8,222 nt of DNA from Desulfuromonadaceae bacterium (GCA_003250235.1 QKGY01000138.1:1-8222); one strand, 5' to 3'. Shown: positions 1 to 7,557, numbered from the stretch's first letter. Translations and numbers: made by a program. The notes: generated from the letters alone by a model not told the origin.

Positions 1-795
1 CTCGTCTTCCCTCACCACGAAAACGAGATCGCCCAGAGCGAAGGCGCCTCCGGCAAGCCTTTCGTCAAGTACTGGATGCACAACGGCTTTGTCAACGTCA
101 ACCAGGAGAAGATGAGCAAATCGCTGGGCAATTTCTTCACCATCCGCGACATCCTGAAAAAATACGATCCCGAGGTGGTGCGATTCTTCATCCTCTCTGC
201 CCATTATCGTTCGCCCATCGATTTCTCCGACCAGAATCTCGAAGACGCCAAGGCCGGATTGACTCGGTTTTACGAAGCGCTCAAGGGGGCCCGCGAGACT
301 CTCGAGAAGACGCCGGTGCCCAGTCAGGTCCCCTGCGAAGTGCTCAAAGACGAAGAGCGGGAGATCTACGACCGCGTCGAGGCCCTGGAGGACCGGTTCT
401 GCGAAGCGATGGACGATGATTTTAACACCGCCCTGGCGATCGGCCATCTCTTTGAGGCGGTGCGGGGGATGAACCGGATCATGGGCAGCAAGCGCTTTGA
501 TGAATGCCCCCTTTCCCTGGTGGTGCTTCGTGACGCCATGACCAAGGTGGAGAAGCTCGGCGGTGTCCTCGGGCTGTTTGTTTCCGAACCGTCGGCATGG
601 CTGACCAAGACCCAGGAGGAAGGACTTGCCGATACGGGTCTCAGCCCCGAGGCCATCGAGGGTCTGATCGAAGAGCGCAAGCAGGCCCGCAAGGACAGAA
701 ACTTTGCCCGTGCCGACCAGATCCGCGACGAACTGGCGGCCAAGGGCATCCTGCTGCTGGATTCCCCGGAAGGGACGACCTGGAAGGTGAAATGA
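1..795 (+). CDS. cysS: Cysteinyl-tRNA synthetase, C-terminal part (5' truncated by window)
   Basis: This class I aminoacyl-tRNA synthetase charges tRNA-Cys with cysteine using ATP in the cytoplasm. The reading frame is open from base 1 and its N terminus, with the HIGH motif and first zinc cysteines, lies outside the window; about 264 residues of the usual 460-480 are present. The window begins in the FPHHENEIAQSE segment, where the first His (13-15) and the second Glu (25-27) match zinc ligands of the E. coli enzyme. The ATP-binding KMSKS loop is at 109-123 (KMSKSLGN). A DALR-type helical domain follows, including the segment MDDDFNTALAIGHLFEAV, and the end RADQIRDELAAKGI...TTWKVK is the typical CysRS C terminus, closing with TGA at 793-795. 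No frameshift or missing residue is visible. The identity is secure. It is transcribed toward uvrB, with a terminator-like hairpin in between. Confidence 0.97.
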   Translation, partial: LVFPHHENEIAQSEGASGKPFVKYWMHNGFVNVNQEKMSKSLGNFFTIRDILKKYDPEVVRFFILSAHYRSPIDFSDQNLEDAKAGLTRFYEALKGARETLEKTPVPSQVPCEVLKDEEREIYDRVEALEDRFCEAMDDDFNTALAIGHLFEAVRGMNRIMGSKRFDECPLSLVVLRDAMTKVEKLGGVLGLFVSEPSAWLTKTQEEGLADTGLSPEAIEGLIEERKQARKDRNFARADQIRDELAAKGILLLDSPEGTTWKVK

Positions 796-832
796 GTTCC
801 GACCGGGAAGCGACGTTAAGAGACCGATCGAC

Positions 833-856
833 AAAGGGGGCGTATGGCCCCCTTTT
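833..856 (+). terminator. Rho-independent-type terminator hairpin after cysS
   Basis: A perfect 9-bp inverted repeat is visible: AAAGGGGGC (833-841) pairs with GCCCCCTTT (847-855) around the 5-nt loop GTATG. The 3' arm ends in four T residues (853-856), so the U tract is short but the stem is GC-rich. It lies 37 bp after the cysS stop and 38 bp before the uvrB ATG. It probably ends cysS transcripts; it could also leak and pass some transcription into uvrB. Confidence 0.6.
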
Positions 857-894
857 GCATTGAGGCACCGCGAAGGCGGTGACGGGAAAATTCC

Positions 895-2889
895 ATGGCC
901 CAGTTTGTACTTAGATCAGACTATCAACCCCGCGGGGATCAGCCGCAGGCGATTCGGGAACTGGTGGAAGGGGTGCGCCGTCAGGACCCTCACCAGGTCC
1001 TGCTCGGGGTAACCGGCTCGGGAAAGACCTTCACCATGGCCAACGTGATCGCCCAGGTTCAGCGGCCCAGCCTGGTGCTGGCCCACAACAAAACACTTGC
1101 GGCCCAGCTGTACGGCGAGTTCAAAGAGCTGTTTCCGGACAATGCGGTCGAGTATTTTGTGTCCTATTACGACTATTACCAGCCCGAGGCCTATGTCCCC
1201 TCGACCGACACCTTCATCGAGAAGGACTCCTCCATCAACGAAGAGATCGACAAACTGCGCCACAGTGCCACGCGCAGTCTGCTTACCCGCCGCGATGTCA
1301 TCATCGTCGCATCCGTGTCCTGCATCTACGGCCTCGGTTCCCCAGAGGCCTACTACGGCATGCTCGTCGGTTTGGAGGAAGGACGGGAATTCCCCCGAGA
1401 CGATCTGCTGAGAAAGCTGGTGGAGATTCAATACAGCCGCAATGACGTCGACTTCCATCGTGGCACCTTCCGGGTTCGCGGCGATACGGTGGAGGTCTTC
1501 CCGGCCTACGAGGAAGACCGAGCCTTGCGGATCGGATTTTTCGGAGATGAAATCGAGTCGATCACCGAAATCGACCCGCTGCGTGGAAAGGTGCTGGATC
1601 ATCTCAAGAAGACGGCGATTTTCCCGGCTAGCCACTATGTGGCCACCCGGCCGACCCTGGACCGTGCCATCCGCGAGATTCAGGATGAGTTGCGGGAGAG
1701 AATCCAGTATTTCCGCGAGCGCAACATGCTGCTTGAGGCCCAGCGCATCGAACAGCGCACCCTCTTCGATATCGAGATGATGGAGGAGATGGGGTATTGT
1801 CAGGGGATCGAGAATTACTCGCGGTTTCTGGACGGCCGCCGGCACGGGGAGCCTCCCGCCACACTCTTTGACTACTTTCCCGACGATGCCCTGCTGTTTA
1901 TCGACGAAAGCCACGCCACGGTGTCCCAGGTGGGCGCCATGTACCGGGGCGACCGCTCCCGCAAGGAGACCCTGGTCAATTACGGGTTTCGGCTCCCTTC
2001 GGCACTGGATAACCGGCCCCTGATGTTTACCGAGTTCGAGGCCAAAGGAATTCAGACCGTTTACGTATCGGCCACCCCTGCGGATTACGAACTGCAGAAA
2101 GCGGACGGGGTGGTGGTGGAGCAGATCGTACGCCCCACGGGGCTCGTCGATCCTCCCATCGAAGTGCGTCCGGCGCGCGAGCAGGTCGACGACCTGATTC
2201 ATGAGATACGTGCCACGGCAGCGGCCGGGGGAAGAATCCTGGTCACCACCCTCACCAAGCGTATGGCAGAGGACCTGACGGCCTATCTCGAAGAGCTGCA
2301 GATTCGGGTGCGTTACCTGCACTCGGATATCCATACCGTGGAGCGCATGGAGATCATCCGCGATCTGCGCCAAGGTCTCTTCGATGTGCTGATCGGCATC
2401 AACCTGCTGCGCGAAGGTTTGGATATCCCCGAGGTCTCCCTGGTGGCGATCCTCGATGCCGACAAAGAAGGTTTCTTGCGCAGCGAGAGGTCGCTGATCC
2501 AGACCTGCGGCAGGGCGGCCCGCAACGTGAACGGCCGGGTGATTATGTATGCCGACCGCACGACCCGCTCCATGCAAGCCTGTATCGATGAAACCCAACG
2601 TCGTCGCACCGCCCAGCTGGCCTACAACGAGGCCAAGGGGATCACCCCTGAAACGGTACGCAAATCCCTGCGCACCATTCTGGACGATATCGCCGAGAAG
2701 GACTATGTGGAAGTGCCTCTGGCCGCCGAGGCGCCGGGGGATTACCGCAGCGATCGCGAACGGAAAGAGGAAATCGAGCGGTTGCGCAAGAGCATGCTGC
2801 AGGCAGCGGCCGATCTGGAGTTTGAAAAGGCCGCGGAATTTCGCGACCGCCTCCTTGCGCTGGAGAGGCAAGATCTTGGCCTGAAATAA
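895..2889 (+). CDS. uvrB: UvrABC excinuclease subunit B
   Basis: UvrB is the ATP-dependent damage-verification helicase of nucleotide excision repair; UvrA loads it on DNA and it then recruits UvrC for incision. The 664 residues match the normal family length of about 660-680. Walker A is GVTGSGKT (38-45). The Tyr-rich beta-hairpin that clamps the DNA strand begins YYDYYQPEAYVP (91-102). The Walker B/DEAD-like motif is DESH (337-340) and helicase motif VI is QTCGRAARN (536-544), with Cys where E. coli has Ile. The C-terminal UVR helix pair that contacts UvrC lies at about 622-657. The ATG at 895 gives the standard family N terminus; its ribosome site is weak (GACGGGA, 881-887). I see no CTGT-N8-ACAG-like or GGTT...ACC-like LexA operator in the 99 bp upstream, so SOS control is not evident from sequence. 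Confidence 0.98.
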   Translation: MAQFVLRSDYQPRGDQPQAIRELVEGVRRQDPHQVLLGVTGSGKTFTMANVIAQVQRPSLVLAHNKTLAAQLYGEFKELFPDNAVEYFVSYYDYYQPEAYVPSTDTFIEKDSSINEEIDKLRHSATRSLLTRRDVIIVASVSCIYGLGSPEAYYGMLVGLEEGREFPRDDLLRKLVEIQYSRNDVDFHRGTFRVRGDTVEVFPAYEEDRALRIGFFGDEIESITEIDPLRGKVLDHLKKTAIFPASHYVATRPTLDRAIREIQDELRERIQYFRERNMLLEAQRIEQRTLFDIEMMEEMGYCQGIENYSRFLDGRRHGEPPATLFDYFPDDALLFIDESHATVSQVGAMYRGDRSRKETLVNYGFRLPSALDNRPLMFTEFEAKGIQTVYVSATPADYELQKADGVVVEQIVRPTGLVDPPIEVRPAREQVDDLIHEIRATAAAGGRILVTTLTKRMAEDLTAYLEELQIRVRYLHSDIHTVERMEIIRDLRQGLFDVLIGINLLREGLDIPEVSLVAILDADKEGFLRSERSLIQTCGRAARNVNGRVIMYADRTTRSMQACIDETQRRRTAQLAYNEAKGITPETVRKSLRTILDDIAEKDYVEVPLAAEAPGDYRSDRERKEEIERLRKSMLQAAADLEFEKAAEFRDRLLALERQDLGLK

Positions 2890-2899
2890 TCGTGTGACG

Positions 2900-2926
2900 A
2901 AGCGCCAGGGAGAGCGTGCTTTTTTT
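2900..2926 (+). terminator. Possible terminator after uvrB
   Basis: AAGCGC (2900-2905) can pair with GTGCTT (2916-2921), including one G-U pair, around a 10-nt loop; a run of seven T follows and overlaps the arm end (2920-2926). The stem is short and the loop large, so the hairpin alone is weak, but the T tract and the position 10 bp after the uvrB stop fit an intrinsic terminator. It would separate uvrB from the downstream redox operon. Confidence 0.4.
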
Positions 2927-2982
2927 GGGGACACCCGGGTCAAACACCTGTTATCCTTATAGTGAAAGAGGAAAAACGACCC

Positions 2983-2990
2983 AGAGGAGG
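2983..2990 (+). promoter_or_regulatory. Strong Shine-Dalgarno that fixes the acyl-CoA dehydrogenase start
   Basis: AGAGGAGG sits 6 nt before the ATG at 2997 and is a near-ideal ribosome binding site. The same frame is open further upstream to an ATG at 2916, but that start overlaps the T-rich terminator-like segment and has no comparable site, so 2997 is preferred. Confidence 0.8.
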
Positions 2991-2996
2991 GTGGTT

Positions 2997-4832
2997 ATGA
3001 ACAAGCCCGGTAGTGAAGAAAAACGATCCCTGGAAGTGGCGGAAGCCGCCCGGGAAACCGAATGGCAGAAACCGAGTTTTGTCGGTGAGATGTTCATGGG
3101 ACGCTTCCGCCCTGAGCGGATGTTCCCATTCCCCGAGCAGGATGTGGAAGACAGGCGGGCCGGGGATGAAGTGCTCGAAACGTTGCGTATCTTTCTTGCC
3201 GAAAAGGTCGATGCCGACCGCATCGACCGGGAAAAGGAGATTCCGCAGGAAGTGATTGACGGCCTGCGCCGGATGGGTCTGTTCGGCATCAAACTGCCCG
3301 TAGAATATGGCGGATTGGGCCTGTCGCAGATCAACTACAACCGCATCGTTCAGATGGTGGCCAGCCATTGCGCCTCCACCGCAGTCCTGCTCTCGGCCCA
3401 TCAGAGCATCGGGGTGCCCCAGCCCCTGAAAATGTTCGGAACCGAAGAGCAGAAAAAGACCTATCTGCCCCGCTTGGCGAAGGGGGAGATCAGCGCTTTC
3501 GCCTTGACGGAACCGGGAGTCGGTTCCGACCCCTCGAAGATGACGACCACCGCCGTGGTGGTGGAAGACGGGGCCGCCTACCGGATCACCGGGAAAAAAC
3601 TGTGGATCAGTAACGGGCCTATCGCCGACCTGCTCATCGTTATGGCCCGCACCAACGATCCGGCGGAGGAGCGTCCCGAGATCACGGCGTTTATCGTCGA
3701 AGGCACGTCCGAAGGGCTCTCAACGGAGCATCGCTGCGATTTCATGGGGCTTAAGGGAATCCAGAACGGCCTGCTACGCTTTGACAACGTCCGGGTCCCC
3801 AAAGAGAATATCGTCCTCGGGGTGGGCAAGGGGTTGAAACTGGCCCTGCAGACGCTCAATACCGGGCGGCTGACGCTGCCGGCAGCCAGCGGCGGCGCGA
3901 TGAAACAGGTTCTGGCCATGGTGACGGAGTGGGCCAACGAGCGCAATCAGTGGGGAGCTCCCGTGGGGCACCACGAAGCGGTGGCGGCGAAAATATCCAG
4001 GATGGCGGCCGATATCTTCGCGGTTGAAAGCGTCACCTGGCTGACATCGGCCCTGGCCGACCGGGGAGAAACCGATATCCGTCTCGAGGCTGCCATGGCC
4101 AAGCTCTTCTGCAGCGAGGCTCTGTGGCGCACGGTGGACGCGGGGGTGCAGATCCGGGGCGGTCGCGGTTACGAAACGGCCGATTCCCTGCGGGGGCGGG
4201 GTGAGCTGCCCATGCCCATGGAGCGGCTGATGCGTGACGCCCGCATCAATCTTATTATCGAGGGGACGAGCGAAATCATGCGGCTCTTTATCGCCCGTGA
4301 AGCACTGGACCCGCATCTGCGGATCGCCGGAGCGTCGGCGACCTCTTCAAAGATCAATGTGGTCGGAGCGGCAAAATTCTATGCCCTCTGGTACCCGATG
4401 CTGTGGGTGCCACGTTTCAGCCTCCCCGAGGGAATCAACATTGCTTCCTCGCTCGGATCGCACCTGCGGTTTGTCGAAAGGGCGACTCGGCGCCTGGCCC
4501 GCGACCTTTTTCACATGATGATGCGCTATCGCCAGGGATTGCAGCGCAAGCAGATGGTCCTCGGACGTCTGGTCGACACGGGGGCCGAACTGTTCGCCAT
4601 GAGCGCCGTGATCTCGCGGGCCAGTTCACCGAACAGTCCGGCCGGCGCGGAAGAACTGGCGGACCTCTATTGCCGTCAGGCCCGCCGCAGGATCAAAGCC
4701 TTTCACCATGCGGTTTACTGCAATGACGACGTGCGCACCTATCGGACGGCGCGCCAGGTGCTCAAAGGGGCTTATCCCTGGCTCGCGTCCAACATCATCA
4801 GCACATGGAAAGGGGGTAAGGGAGGGGCATGA
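2997..4832 (+). CDS. Acyl-CoA dehydrogenase, long VLCAD/ACAD9-like type
   Basis: This FAD enzyme should oxidise an acyl-CoA to the trans-2-enoyl-CoA, as in fatty-acid or related beta-oxidation. Starting at 2997 it has 611 residues, against about 380-400 for ordinary short/medium-chain enzymes. A 40-50 residue N-terminal leader precedes the helical domain. Signature 1 is LTEPGVGSD (170-178), followed by a WISNG flavin-site motif. Signature 2 runs from QIRGGRGYE to ERLMRDARIN and IIEGTSEIMRLFIARE; E422 in EGTSEI aligns with the catalytic base of MCAD/VLCAD. About ten extra residues lie between GRGYE and ERLMRD, which I recall as a subfamily trait. Residues from about 440 on form the extra C-terminal domain that in VLCAD/ACAD9 serves dimerisation or membrane contact. 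Chain-length preference cannot be read from sequence. Its last bases overlap the next gene, so the two are very likely co-translated. No ETF genes are present nearby. Confidence 0.93.
   Translation: MNKPGSEEKRSLEVAEAARETEWQKPSFVGEMFMGRFRPERMFPFPEQDVEDRRAGDEVLETLRIFLAEKVDADRIDREKEIPQEVIDGLRRMGLFGIKLPVEYGGLGLSQINYNRIVQMVASHCASTAVLLSAHQSIGVPQPLKMFGTEEQKKTYLPRLAKGEISAFALTEPGVGSDPSKMTTTAVVVEDGAAYRITGKKLWISNGPIADLLIVMARTNDPAEERPEITAFIVEGTSEGLSTEHRCDFMGLKGIQNGLLRFDNVRVPKENIVLGVGKGLKLALQTLNTGRLTLPAASGGAMKQVLAMVTEWANERNQWGAPVGHHEAVAAKISRMAADIFAVESVTWLTSALADRGETDIRLEAAMAKLFCSEALWRTVDAGVQIRGGRGYETADSLRGRGELPMPMERLMRDARINLIIEGTSEIMRLFIAREALDPHLRIAGASATSSKINVVGAAKFYALWYPMLWVPRFSLPEGINIASSLGSHLRFVERATRRLARDLFHMMMRYRQGLQRKQMVLGRLVDTGAELFAMSAVISRASSPNSPAGAEELADLYCRQARRRIKAFHHAVYCNDDVRTYRTARQVLKGAYPWLASNIISTWKGGKGGA
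4818..4832 (+). promoter_or_regulatory. Shine-Dalgarno and ATGA start/stop overlap coupling the two flavoprotein genes
   Basis: The acyl-CoA dehydrogenase stop TGA (4830-4832) overlaps the next ATG (4829-4831) in the tetranucleotide ATGA. The purine-rich AAGGGAGGGG (4818-4827) just upstream lies within the last codons of the first gene and can serve as the ribosome site of the second. This arrangement is typical of translational coupling. Confidence 0.8.
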
Positions 4833-6220
4833 AGAAGCCCTACGATTTCGTGATCCTCGGCTCGGGGACAACGGCTTTCGCCGCAGCCATGCGCGCGGCC
4901 GAAAAAGGGGCGCGGGTCCTGATGGTGGAACAGAGCCACCTGGGGGGAACCTGCGTGAACTGGGGGTGTGTTCCCAGTAAAACACTCATCCATCATGCCA
5001 AGGTCCGCTTTGATGCCATCAAGGAAAAGGCCTTCGGTCAGACCTTCACCGAAGGTCCGATGGACTGGTCTCTGCTCATGCGCGCCAAGCAGCGGGCGGT
5101 GGAAACGGTCCGCTGGCAGAATTACCAGCTCCCCCTGGACCAGAACCCCAACATTGAGGTGCTTCGGGGACACGGACGCTTTCTTTCAGCGCGCGAGTTG
5201 CGGGTCGGGGCTGAAATTGTCGTGTCGGACCGTTTCCTCATCGCTTGTGGTGGCGAACCCCGCATTTTCGACATCCCCGGATTAAAAGACATTCCCTATC
5301 TGACGAGCTACTCGGCGTTGCACTTGTCATCATTCCCCCAATCCCTGATCATTCTGGGGGGAGGCGTCATCGCCCTGGAGATGGGACAAATGTTTCAGCG
5401 TTTCGGAACCCAGGTCACCATTCTCGAACGGGGGGAACGGGCTCTTAAGGAATGCGATCCCCGCCTGACATCGATTCTCCAGCGGATCATGGAAGAGGAA
5501 GGGATGTCCCTGCATTTCGGTGTGGAGACGCGGCGAATCGAGCGGGCTGGAGAAGCCGTAAGGGTTCTGACCGTCGCCCAGGGGGTGGAGCGGGAATTTA
5601 CCGCCGAACGGTTCATGCTGGCTGTCGGCACGGCCCCGGCGACCGAAGGGATCGGGCTCGATCTGGCCGGGGTTGCGGTCAACCCGGCCGGGTTTATTGT
5701 CACCGATGACGAGATGCGGACCACGGCACCGGGGATCTGGGCCGCCGGCGATGTGACCGGCCCTCCACTGATCGCTCCAGCCGGAAGCCGGGAAGGGGAG
5801 GTGGCTGCCGACAACATGCTCGATCCGCATGCGCACCGACGTATCGACCATCGCAATACGCCCATGGCCGTATTCGTGAATCCCGAAGTGGGGATGGTCG
5901 GTATAACCACGGAACAGGCGGTGAGGGAAGGGCGGGAGGTGGTCGAAACCTACCTGGAGCTTGACGCTATCGCCAAGTCCCATGTCATCGGAGGGCGGCA
6001 GGGGGCGTTTCTGCTGACGGCCGAACGCGGATCGGGCAAAGTCCTCGGCGTACAGATCCTCGGGCCCCGGGCGGCGGATATCATCCATGAAGCCACTCTT
6101 GCGGTGCGTTACGGCCTGAGCGTCTATGACCTGGCCGAGACGATTCATGTCTACCCCTCGCTGAGCGACGGGCTGCGCCTGGCTGCGGAACACAACATTC
6201 ATCAGCAACGTCAGGGGTGA
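4829..6220 (+). CDS. Class I pyridine nucleotide-disulfide oxidoreductase (MerA/Lpd-like), substrate unknown
   Basis: This is a 463-residue FAD- and NAD(P)-binding oxidoreductase of the dihydrolipoamide dehydrogenase / glutathione reductase / mercuric reductase family. The FAD fold begins GSGTTAFAAA (11-20). The redox-active disulfide is C42/C47 in GGTCVNWGCVPSK. The NAD fold is GGGVIALEMG (177-186); the acidic residue ending its second strand (VTILER) favours NAD(H) over NADP(H), an inference. The second FAD motif is AAGDV, with D308. The dimerisation domain ends in HVYPSLSD (440-447). There Lpd and glutathione reductase carry HxHPTxxE; here Tyr442 replaces the catalytic His and Asp447 replaces Glu. 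It also lacks the N-terminal metal-binding domain and C-terminal Cys pair of true mercuric reductases, so neither Lpd nor MerA is a safe name. Coupling to the acyl-CoA dehydrogenase suggests a shared electron path or substrate. Confidence 0.9.
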   Translation: MKKPYDFVILGSGTTAFAAAMRAAEKGARVLMVEQSHLGGTCVNWGCVPSKTLIHHAKVRFDAIKEKAFGQTFTEGPMDWSLLMRAKQRAVETVRWQNYQLPLDQNPNIEVLRGHGRFLSARELRVGAEIVVSDRFLIACGGEPRIFDIPGLKDIPYLTSYSALHLSSFPQSLIILGGGVIALEMGQMFQRFGTQVTILERGERALKECDPRLTSILQRIMEEEGMSLHFGVETRRIERAGEAVRVLTVAQGVEREFTAERFMLAVGTAPATEGIGLDLAGVAVNPAGFIVTDDEMRTTAPGIWAAGDVTGPPLIAPAGSREGEVAADNMLDPHAHRRIDHRNTPMAVFVNPEVGMVGITTEQAVREGREVVETYLELDAIAKSHVIGGRQGAFLLTAERGSGKVLGVQILGPRAADIIHEATLAVRYGLSVYDLAETIHVYPSLSDGLRLAAEHNIHQQRQG

Positions 6221-6247
6221 CCCTGGACAAGAAAAGGAGAGCGAACA

Positions 6248-7117
6248 ATGTCCCGTTTCGGATTTTTGGGTTTGGGGATCATGGGTCGGGCCATGGCGGC
6301 CAATCTGGTAAAGGCCGGGCACGAGGTAACCGTTTGGAACAGGACGCCAAACCGCTGCGCCCCCCTGGCCGAGCTGGGGGCAAAAGTGGCCGGGACTCCC
6401 CGCGACGTGGTGGAAGCCTGTGATATCACCTTCGCCATGCTGGCGGATCCCCAGGCGGCTCAGGAGGTGTGCTTCGGGGATGATGGCGTCCTTGAAGGGA
6501 TGTCTCCGGGCAAGGGGTATGTCGACATGTCGACTGTTGACGCCGAGACCTCGCGGCAGATTGCCGAGGCCGTCACCGAGGCACGGGGCCGTTTTCTCGA
6601 AGCGCCCGTTTCCGGAACGAAAAAGCCGGCCGAAGACGGAACCCTGATCATTCTGTGCGCCGGGGATAAGGGGTTGTTCGATGAGGCCGGGCCGGGGCTT
6701 TCCTGCATGGGGAAGAAGATTCTCTACCTGGGAGAGGTGGGCCAGGGGGCCCGCATGAAGCTGGTCGTCAACATGATCATGGGTGGTATGATGGCGGTTT
6801 TCTGCGAAGGCCTCGCTCTGGGGGAAAAGGGAGGGCTGGATCCGGCCACGATCCTTGAGGTTTTGGATGCCGGGGCGCTATCCAACCCCATGTTCCGTGG
6901 CAAGGGCGCCCTGATGCTCAAAAAAGACTATGCCCCGAACTTCCCTCTCAAGCACATGCAGAAGGATCTGCGTCTGGCCGTGTCTCTGGGGGATGAGCTG
7001 GCGCAACCCCTGCACTCGGCAGCCGCCGCCAACGAATCCTTCAAAGCAGCGCGGCGAAGCGGACTGGCTGACCAGGATTTCTGCGCTCTTTACGACTGGA
7101 TCCGGAAAGATTCCTGA
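6248..7117 (+). CDS. NAD(P)-dependent beta-hydroxyacid dehydrogenase (3-hydroxyisobutyrate / gamma-hydroxybutyrate dehydrogenase type)
   Basis: A 289-residue member of the 6-phosphogluconate / 3-hydroxyisobutyrate dehydrogenase family, which reversibly oxidises short hydroxyacids to semialdehydes or oxoacids. The Rossmann motif is GLGIMG (8-13). N31-R32-T33 after the second strand is the pattern of NADPH-preferring members. The substrate loop is PVSGTKKPAEDGT, with S122-G123. The catalytic lysine is K171 with N175 one turn on (KLVVN), and KDLRLA begins at K239. Length and sequence strongly recall the Geobacter sulfurreducens and G. metallireducens enzymes characterised as succinic semialdehyde reductases, so 4-hydroxybutyrate/succinic semialdehyde is the best substrate guess; 3-hydroxyisobutyrate is the alternative. 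The start is supported by AAGGAG (6234-6239), 8 nt upstream. The 27-bp gap to the preceding gene makes it the third gene of the operon. Confidence 0.9.
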   Translation: MSRFGFLGLGIMGRAMAANLVKAGHEVTVWNRTPNRCAPLAELGAKVAGTPRDVVEACDITFAMLADPQAAQEVCFGDDGVLEGMSPGKGYVDMSTVDAETSRQIAEAVTEARGRFLEAPVSGTKKPAEDGTLIILCAGDKGLFDEAGPGLSCMGKKILYLGEVGQGARMKLVVNMIMGGMMAVFCEGLALGEKGGLDPATILEVLDAGALSNPMFRGKGALMLKKDYAPNFPLKHMQKDLRLAVSLGDELAQPLHSAAAANESFKAARRSGLADQDFCALYDWIRKDS

Positions 7118-7126
7118 GGTTCAGGA
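7112..7126. repeat. Perfect palindrome holding both convergent stop codons
   Basis: TCCTGA (7112-7117) and TCAGGA (7121-7126) form a 6-bp inverted repeat around GGT. The plus-strand dehydrogenase stops at the TGA of the left arm, and the minus-strand gene stops at the TGA encoded by the right arm. No real T tract follows on the plus strand; on the minus strand only ATCTTT follows. It may act as a minimal two-way hairpin or be coincidental. Confidence 0.4.
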
Positions 7127-7495
7127 GGCATACAGGGGGCGTTTTTCGGAGAGGTAAACCCATCCTTTGGCGATGCGGTAAATGAACCAGATGCCGGCGC
7201 CCATGAGGACGAAGTAGCCGATGACCACGATGAAGGTCAGTGCCCCGATAATCAACCAGACGAGGGTGAACCAGAAGGTGCGAATCTGCCAGCGAAAATG
7301 GCTTTCGAGCCAGGTACCGGCAACATCTTCCTTTTTGATGTAGTTGACGATAACCGCGGCAAACAGGGAGAATCCGAGGAAAAAGCTGGCCGCCTGAAGC
7401 GCGTAGACGAGATGCGTCATTTTCTGCAGCGACCCAAGATCGGGGGGAGCTTTCGGGTTCGTTTCAGGGGCGTTCGCATCCATTTCCGATGTCAT
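7121..7495 (-). CDS. Small membrane protein, DUF4870 / COG3671-like
   Basis: A 124-residue predicted inner-membrane protein of unknown function. Residues 1-25 are polar and proline-rich (MTSEMDANAPETNPKAPPDL), with no signal-peptide character. The first hydrophobic segment is about 29-50. The central polar segment, NYIKKEDVAGTWLESHFRWQIRTFW (51-75, shown here only as the region's key pattern), is what I recognise from COG3671/DUF4870 proteins, where the SHFRWQ/RTFW pattern is conserved. A second hydrophobic stretch (about 73-106) is long enough for one long or two short helices, ending with YRIAKGW. The start is well supported: GGAGG on the minus strand (7508-7504) lies 8 nt before the ATG. 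It converges on the preceding operon with only 3 bp between stops and diverges from the UbiD-like gene. No role can be assigned. Confidence 0.82.
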   Translation of the reverse strand: MTSEMDANAPETNPKAPPDLGSLQKMTHLVYALQAASFFLGFSLFAAVIVNYIKKEDVAGTWLESHFRWQIRTFWFTLVWLIIGALTFIVVIGYFVLMGAGIWFIYRIAKGWVYLSEKRPLYAS

Positions 7496-7557
7496 GACCT
7501 ATTCCTCCATCATTGCGGGTGGTTCGCATGACCTCCAGAGTAAACCGGTCCGCGGCG

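Noticed and set aside
916..2943. Very long open frame (675 codons) on the minus strand across uvrB
   Set aside because: It lies almost wholly antisense to an unmistakable uvrB, shows no recognisable domain, and is the kind of stop-free shadow expected from GC-rich codon use.
2916..2996. Upstream ATG that would extend the acyl-CoA dehydrogenase by 27 residues
   Set aside because: The extension is translated from the T-rich terminator-like segment, resembles no family N terminus, and lacks a ribosome site; AGAGGAGG before 2997 is far better.
4829..6220. Naming the oxidoreductase mercuric reductase (merA)
   Set aside because: The GGTCVNWGCVPSK motif is MerA-like, but the N-terminal metal-binding domain, the C-terminal Cys pair and any mer operon neighbours are absent.
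5330..6322. 330-codon minus-strand open frame across the disulfide oxidoreductase
   Set aside because: It is antisense to a gene with clear motifs, spans a gene boundary, and has no recognisable protein features.
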